Source of the DNA: Phycisphaeraceae bacterium
GTDB taxonomy: Bacteria; Planctomycetota; Phycisphaerae; Phycisphaerales; Phycisphaeraceae
Direction of reading: 5' to 3'
NCBI GenBank assembly: GCA_016763955.1
Contig: JAESSU010000459.1
Location: 1-9,447, forward strand
DNA: 9,447 nucleotides
A program made the position numbers and the translations under genes. This document shows, one piece after another, positions 5,834-9,447 of the stretch. Every line of letters begins with the position of its first letter. The first letter of the stretch is position 1. The notes beneath the pieces are model-generated. The model worked only from the letters and a program-made list of their open reading frames with translations, did not search any database and was not told the origin of the DNA.

Positions 5834-7315
5834 ATGAGTAAAAAGCTTGCAAGGAAGCGTATGAATGTTTTGGGGTGGTGCGGTAGTGCAACAGCTGCTG
5901 TTGTGTTATTAGCATTGGGGCTAGGCTGTGAAGTGGATAGCTTCATGGATCCGTCAGTGGTCGGTCGCTGGGAACGGACGCCGGTCATCCTGCCGATTTT
6001 AGATCAGCTTGATGTCATTGACGAGCCGCCTTCTAAGGCACCGGGTACGACGCTTGTGCATTCCAAGGATCTGATTCCTGAAATCGAGGAATATGTCATC
6101 GGCCCGGGTGACTTGATTACATTTACAATTTTTGAATTGGTTGTTCCTAACGTTGAGTCCGTTCAGACTCGCCGTGTGGATGAACTAGGTTATGTGCGAC
6201 TGCCGCTGATTGGTGCAATGAAGATTGCAGGTCTTAAACCTAGTCGGCTTGAAAAAGCAGTTTCACAAAGGCTTGATCAAAAAGAAATTCTTAAAGATGC
6301 AACGGTGAGTGTCATCGTCCAAGAAGGTCGTCAAAAAACCTACTCTGTGATCGGTGAACCCCAAGTTGCAGGCACGGGCATTGGTACTTACACCATCCCG
6401 CATACCAACTTCCGCTTGCTCGAAGCCATGGCACTGGCTCGTGGGATTCCCGGTCGGATCAAAACGATCTACGTTATCCGTGCACCAACCATGATGGCAT
6501 CACTGCCTGAAGTACTCATGGGCAAGGAAATTCCCAGTGCAGATGTGCATCCTTTAGACAACGCTCGCTCTGATGCAGCAGTCGATCTGATCGACAAACT
6601 TCTTAGCGGTATCGACAGCTCAGTGACCCAAGTCGCAACAGCTGGTGGCGGCATTGCCTTGAGTCAGCCTGCTGTCAGTGACGCTCAACAGTGGGTGCAT
6701 GTGGATGGTAAATGGGTCAAAATTGACAGCCCATCGGCTCCTAACATGACCACGGATTCCTCTTCCAACGGGGTGTTTATTGACGGCTCAGTGCGGACTT
6801 ATGATCACAATAACACTGAATCAATGCTCAAGGATATACGCATTATTGAGGTCCCCTACGACAAATTGCTCACCGGTGAACTGAAGTACAACATTGTGGT
6901 GCGTCCCGGCGATGTGATTCGTGTCCCAGCACCTGTGATTGGTAATGTCTACATCGGCGGTGCAATTCAGAGACCCGGAACCTATGCTCTACCCGGTGAT
7001 AAAGACCTGACGCTCAAACAGCTAGTCTTTGCAGCAGGTAATCTGGCTCCCACTGCCATCCCCGAACGTGTTGACCTAATCCGTCGTGTCGGTGATGACC
7101 AAGAAGCAACCATCCGCATTAACCTGCGAGATATCTTCCACGGCGTTGAACCTGACTTCTATCTTAAGCCCAACGACACCATTAACATCGGCACCAACTG
7201 GCTTGCATCACCGCTGGCAGTGATCCGAAATGGTTTCCGTATGACCTACGGCTTTGGTTTTATTGTCGACCGTAACTTCGATGACAAGGTCTTTGGTTTC
7301 CAACGAACCAACTAA
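5834..7315 (+). CDS. Polysaccharide export outer-membrane lipoprotein (Wza-like, Poly_export + SLBB)
   Basis: A 493-residue exporter of the Wza/GfcE/EpsA type, expected to form the outer-membrane channel for exopolysaccharide. The signal sequence has a basic start (MSKKLARKR), a hydrophobic stretch (about 20-31), and a GLGC lipobox with Cys32; Gly rather than Leu at -3 makes the box imperfect. The Poly_export domain begins at EYVIGPGDLITF (about 86-97). A first SLBB-like segment runs from TYSVIGEPQVAG (about 169) to about 216. A second, clear SLBB is NVYIGGAIQRPGTYALPGD (about 371-389). Between them lies a long polar insert (about 220-335) containing WVHVDGKWV (287-295), which resembles planctomycete relatives as I recall them. 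No Wzc-type kinase or glycosyltransferase follows within the window. The gene ends with TAA and has its own terminator. Confidence 0.92.
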   Translation: MSKKLARKRMNVLGWCGSATAAVVLLALGLGCEVDSFMDPSVVGRWERTPVILPILDQLDVIDEPPSKAPGTTLVHSKDLIPEIEEYVIGPGDLITFTIFELVVPNVESVQTRRVDELGYVRLPLIGAMKIAGLKPSRLEKAVSQRLDQKEILKDATVSVIVQEGRQKTYSVIGEPQVAGTGIGTYTIPHTNFRLLEAMALARGIPGRIKTIYVIRAPTMMASLPEVLMGKEIPSADVHPLDNARSDAAVDLIDKLLSGIDSSVTQVATAGGGIALSQPAVSDAQQWVHVDGKWVKIDSPSAPNMTTDSSSNGVFIDGSVRTYDHNNTESMLKDIRIIEVPYDKLLTGELKYNIVVRPGDVIRVPAPVIGNVYIGGAIQRPGTYALPGDKDLTLKQLVFAAGNLAPTAIPERVDLIRRVGDDQEATIRINLRDIFHGVEPDFYLKPNDTINIGTNWLASPLAVIRNGFRMTYGFGFIVDRNFDDKVFGFQRTN

Positions 7316-7386
7316 CCCCCTTGAAAGTTTCATCTGGGTTATGGCGTTTTTTTAGATTTCATGTCGGCAACAATTAAATATTAATG

Positions 7387-7423
7387 ACAACACCCTTGAT
7401 TTACATTGAGGGTGTTGTTTTTT
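7387..7423 (+). terminator. Rho-independent terminator of the exporter gene
   Basis: ACAACACCCT (7387-7396) pairs perfectly with AGGGTGTTGT (7409-7418), extended inward by wobble and A-T pairs, and six T follow (7418-7423). It stands 71 bases after the exporter stop. The exosortase downstream therefore needs its own promoter. Confidence 0.92.
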
Positions 7424-7885
7424 GTAACGACGGATTCAAATGTCACCCTTGCGCATCCTCTTTATCCTAATGTATTCGAGTCACCTTGTGACGGTTATGC
7501 AAGGCAGTTCGCGATAACTTTGCAAACTTGACTCGCGTCACTTCAACCGCTTACACAATTAACCGATAGCCCTTACAGGATTCCGTTAGGCCCACTATGT
7601 GGGTCGGCGGTTATGTTTTGAACTTATTTGACGTGCCTTTGAGTTTTAGAATGTCCGGATGCGTGGATGTGGCTGATTCATTATTCACTGTGTTAAACAG
7701 TTGAGAAGTTGCATACACGCATGATCGATACAATGTCATGTCAGACTGGTTATGTCAGTCAGAAATACATTCGTCGCATCTATGCATCTGGGTGTTTTAG
7801 GGATTTAAGGCCTGCAACGCCAGGTTTTAGCCGTAATTTGAAAACGGAGGTTGATAGGCAGCGATACGTTAGCCAGACAAAACGG
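7424..7885. other. Long leader/intergenic region before the exosortase
   Basis: About 460 bases without a supported gene. The frame of the exosortase is open from TTG 7709, and an ATG stands at 7721, but the roughly 55 encoded residues are polar, resemble no exosortase N-terminus and are probably not translated. Visible structure includes the palindrome GTCAC-CTT-GTGAC (7480-7492). A nested fold has TAACCG (7560-7565) pairing with CGGTTA (7608-7613) around GGCCCAC-TAT-GTGGGTC (7589-7605). TACAAT (7729-7734) is a possible -10 but lacks a well-spaced -35. The region may be a regulated leader; no known riboswitch was recognised. Confidence 0.35.
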
Positions 7886-8536
7886 ATGACAAGTACAACA
7901 GTTCCGACATCTTGGAAGACAGAAACATCAGCCCCATGGCTCAAATGGGGCATGTGGTTATGGCTCGTCATACTTGGGGGCCTGTTTGCCTTATTGTTTC
8001 GCAACTTCATTTGTCGGATGGCATTAATTGCCTCTGACCGCTGGGGAGGTGATTGGTCTCATGCAATGGTCATCCCGTTCATTGCGGCATACTACATTTA
8101 CCAACAACGTTCTAAAATACTCGAATTGCCTCGTCGTGTTTGCTGGCCGGGGCTGGGCATCCTGTTTCTGGGAATCTTCAGTTATAGCTGGTGGATTTAC
8201 CCCGGACGCAATGACATGTTCCAAGGTTACAGCATGATCATCGCCCTCTTTGGGATGGTGCTATTTTTGTTTGGCATAAAACGCATGGGCATGCTCTGGT
8301 TCCCGGTGCTTTATTTGGCCTTTGCGGTAAAAGTCTCCGACCGTATTTGGGAACAAATTGCATGGAAGCTGCAATTGTTAGCCGCTAATTTTTCAGCCTT
8401 TGCGCTGAATTTTGTGGGCGCTTTTGTAGATTTAGATGTCACTGTTACGGGTTCGACGATTAAACTGTCATTTGTGCGCGATGCGGTGTGGGTCACCGAA
8501 TCTTTGAATGTCGCTGAAGCTTGTTCAGGGCTGTGA
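7886..8536 (+). CDS. Exosortase, N-terminal part up to the catalytic Cys, ending at an in-frame TGA
   Basis: Membrane transpeptidase of the exosortase family, which cuts and anchors proteins carrying PEP-CTERM-like tails. From ATG 7886 it has 216 residues. A first helix lies at about 22-38, followed by the family segment DWSHAMVIPFIAAYYIYQQR (about 56-75) and more helices. The catalytic motif VAEACSGL ends the frame with Cys213. The next codon is TGA (8534-8536) where relatives have Arg (ACSGLR). Sequence downstream continues the family without a gap, so this is an interrupted gene, not a short natural exosortase. Alone it lacks the catalytic Arg and His. The start is chosen because it leaves a normal cytoplasmic tail; TTG 7709 or ATG 7721 would add 55-59 unlike residues. 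The ribosome site is weak. Confidence 0.85.
   Translation: MTSTTVPTSWKTETSAPWLKWGMWLWLVILGGLFALLFRNFICRMALIASDRWGGDWSHAMVIPFIAAYYIYQQRSKILELPRRVCWPGLGILFLGIFSYSWWIYPGRNDMFQGYSMIIALFGMVLFLFGIKRMGMLWFPVLYLAFAVKVSDRIWEQIAWKLQLLAANFSAFALNFVGAFVDLDVTVTGSTIKLSFVRDAVWVTESLNVAEACSGL
8534..8536 (+). other. In-frame TGA interrupting the exosortase
   Basis: The bases read GGG CTG TGA ATG CTT. A single C-to-T change in CGA would turn the expected Arg of ACSGLR into this stop. An ATG follows at once in the same frame (8537-8539), so reinitiation is possible. One other gene in the window (SGNH, minus strand) uses TGA as its stop. Confidence 0.85.
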
Positions 8537-9447
8537 ATGCTTGCTGCATTTGTGGCGTTGGGGGTGGCAGTGGCCTTTCTTGCAGATCGAAGCTGGTGGC
8601 AGCGCGGGGTGATGGTGGCTCTCACGATCCCGATCGCGGTGATGGTGAACGTCGGTCGCGTGACCGTTCTAGGACTTGTGCATCTGGTTAATAAACAATG
8701 GGCCGAAGGTGATATGCATACCTTTGTGGGAATGCTCATGCTCATCCCGGCACTGCTTTCGTTTCTATGGGTCGGCTGGGTATTAGACCGAATTATTATT
8801 AAGCCAGAGATCGACCCGGTGATGCCCTTGGTTAAGGTTCATGGGGAACCGACTTTAGTCCCACGCATGAATGCCTTGTCGTTGCTACTGGGGTTTATCA
8901 GTGGATGCCTGTTGGCGTTATTGGTGGGGCTGGCTTATGGCTTGTTTTTAGCCTGCTTTAGACCTGGTTTATTAGGATCATGGTTTAGTCGCCCGGTGGT
9001 TGGGGCCTTGTTTGTGGGGGTGGGAATCTTGATTGTCTTGGGGATTGTGTTCCTACGAAGCAAGCTCTTAAAGGTTAAGCCAGCGACGCGTCACCAGATT
9101 GCTCAGGCGATTTGTTGTGGCGTTTTAGTCTGTGCAGTGAGTGGCTTAACTTACATCATTGGTTCTACGAAGTCTGTACTGATCAAAAAGCCTGTGCAGA
9201 TGCGTCAGCCGCTGATTGGGATTCCTCAGAAGCTAGGCAACTGGGAAATGGTTTTGGATGAACGCTTGACCGCCGCTGTGCTTGAAGAGCTTCGCACGGA
9301 GTTTTATATTTCACGTCAGTACCGTGATGTGTCCGTGCCATTGACTGAACCGGGTTCGACGATTCGTTTTCATGTGGCTTATTACACCGGCACGCCGGAC
9401 ACGGTTCCGCATGTGCCTGAACGTTGTTTTGTTGCAGCAGGTCTTAA
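8537..9447 (+). CDS. Exosortase C-terminal part fused to EpsI-like domain (partial, runs off the window)
   Basis: Open in the same frame as the exosortase for 303 codons to the window edge. It begins MLAAFVALG, which directly continues the ACSGLR helix. NVGRV supplies the second catalytic residue, Arg258 in continuous numbering, and GDMHTFVG supplies His278. More helices follow (about MNALSLLLGF onward, VVGALFVGVG, ICCGVLVCAV). A periplasmic part then starts with PLIGIPQKLGNWEM and reaches FHVAYYTGT and HVPERCF (His at 9410-9412, Cys at 9424-9426). That pattern is the EpsI/DUF3485 domain known to accompany exosortases, here joined in one chain. The start codon ATG 8537 abuts the TGA and has no ribosome site of its own. 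The 3' end lies outside the window, so domain completeness is unknown. Confidence 0.85.
   Translation, partial: MLAAFVALGVAVAFLADRSWWQRGVMVALTIPIAVMVNVGRVTVLGLVHLVNKQWAEGDMHTFVGMLMLIPALLSFLWVGWVLDRIIIKPEIDPVMPLVKVHGEPTLVPRMNALSLLLGFISGCLLALLVGLAYGLFLACFRPGLLGSWFSRPVVGALFVGVGILIVLGIVFLRSKLLKVKPATRHQIAQAICCGVLVCAVSGLTYIIGSTKSVLIKKPVQMRQPLIGIPQKLGNWEMVLDERLTAAVLEELRTEFYISRQYRDVSVPLTEPGSTIRFHVAYYTGTPDTVPHVPERCFVAAGL

Noticed and set aside
34..7454. Shared 11-mer CACCCTTGCGC at 34-44 and 7444-7454
   Set aside because: Repeats of this length are expected by chance in a window of this size, and only the first copy is part of a hairpin.
7709..7885. N-terminal extension of the exosortase from TTG 7709 or ATG 7721
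   Set aside because: The frame is open, but the residues are polar, include isolated cysteines and do not resemble exosortase starts. ATG 7886 gives a normal short tail before the first helix.
8311..8745. Minus-strand open frame opposite the exosortase, spanning the TGA site
   Set aside because: The protein is a low-complexity Thr/Ser/Ala-rich string typical of an antisense shadow, while the plus strand carries conserved exosortase motifs on both sides.

Overview
The window most likely comes from the chromosome of a planctomycete, probably of the Phycisphaerae type. This is inferred from gene content and protein style, not from a database search. The pointers are an outer-membrane polysaccharide exporter with a 'DSFMDPSVVGRWE' start after its lipid-attachment Cys, an internal 'WVHVDGKWV' insert, and an exosortase that continues into an EpsI-like domain. 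Base composition looks moderate, near 50% GC by eye. No tRNA, rRNA, CRISPR array or insertion sequence was seen.

Left part (1-1840): a strong intrinsic terminator (31-67) closes a gene lying mostly left of the window. A hairpin-rich non-coding stretch follows, then an orphan beta-class DNA methyltransferase (302-1225). Its promoter places the predicted transcription start on the A of the ATG, so the mRNA may be leaderless. Next is a small FlgM-like anti-sigma-28 protein (about 1385-1696) with an ambiguous start.

Middle part (1841-5489, minus strand): reading in the direction of transcription, there is gpsA (glycerol-3-phosphate dehydrogenase), then an MBOAT/AlgI-type membrane O-acyltransferase, then an SGNH-like partner whose start overlaps the MBOAT stop by 11 bases. 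A good sigma-70 promoter lies between gpsA and the MBOAT gene, so the acylation pair is probably its own transcription unit.

Right part (5834-9447, plus strand): a Wza-type polysaccharide export lipoprotein closed by a perfect terminator, a 460-570 base region without a convincing gene, then an exosortase. The exosortase frame is interrupted by one in-frame TGA directly after the catalytic motif ACSGL, at the position where the family usually has Arg. The same frame then stays open to the window edge. It encodes the remaining catalytic Arg and His, further membrane helices and the start of an EpsI-like (DUF3485) domain.

The genes suggest an extracellular polysaccharide and surface-protein locus: the exporter moves glycan out, the MBOAT/SGNH pair may O-acetylate it, and the exosortase/EpsI protein would process C-terminally tagged surface proteins. 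The interrupted exosortase is the most interesting point. It may be a nonsense mutation, a sequence error, readthrough, or a natural split with reinitiation at the abutting ATG. No exosortase substrate gene is visible here.
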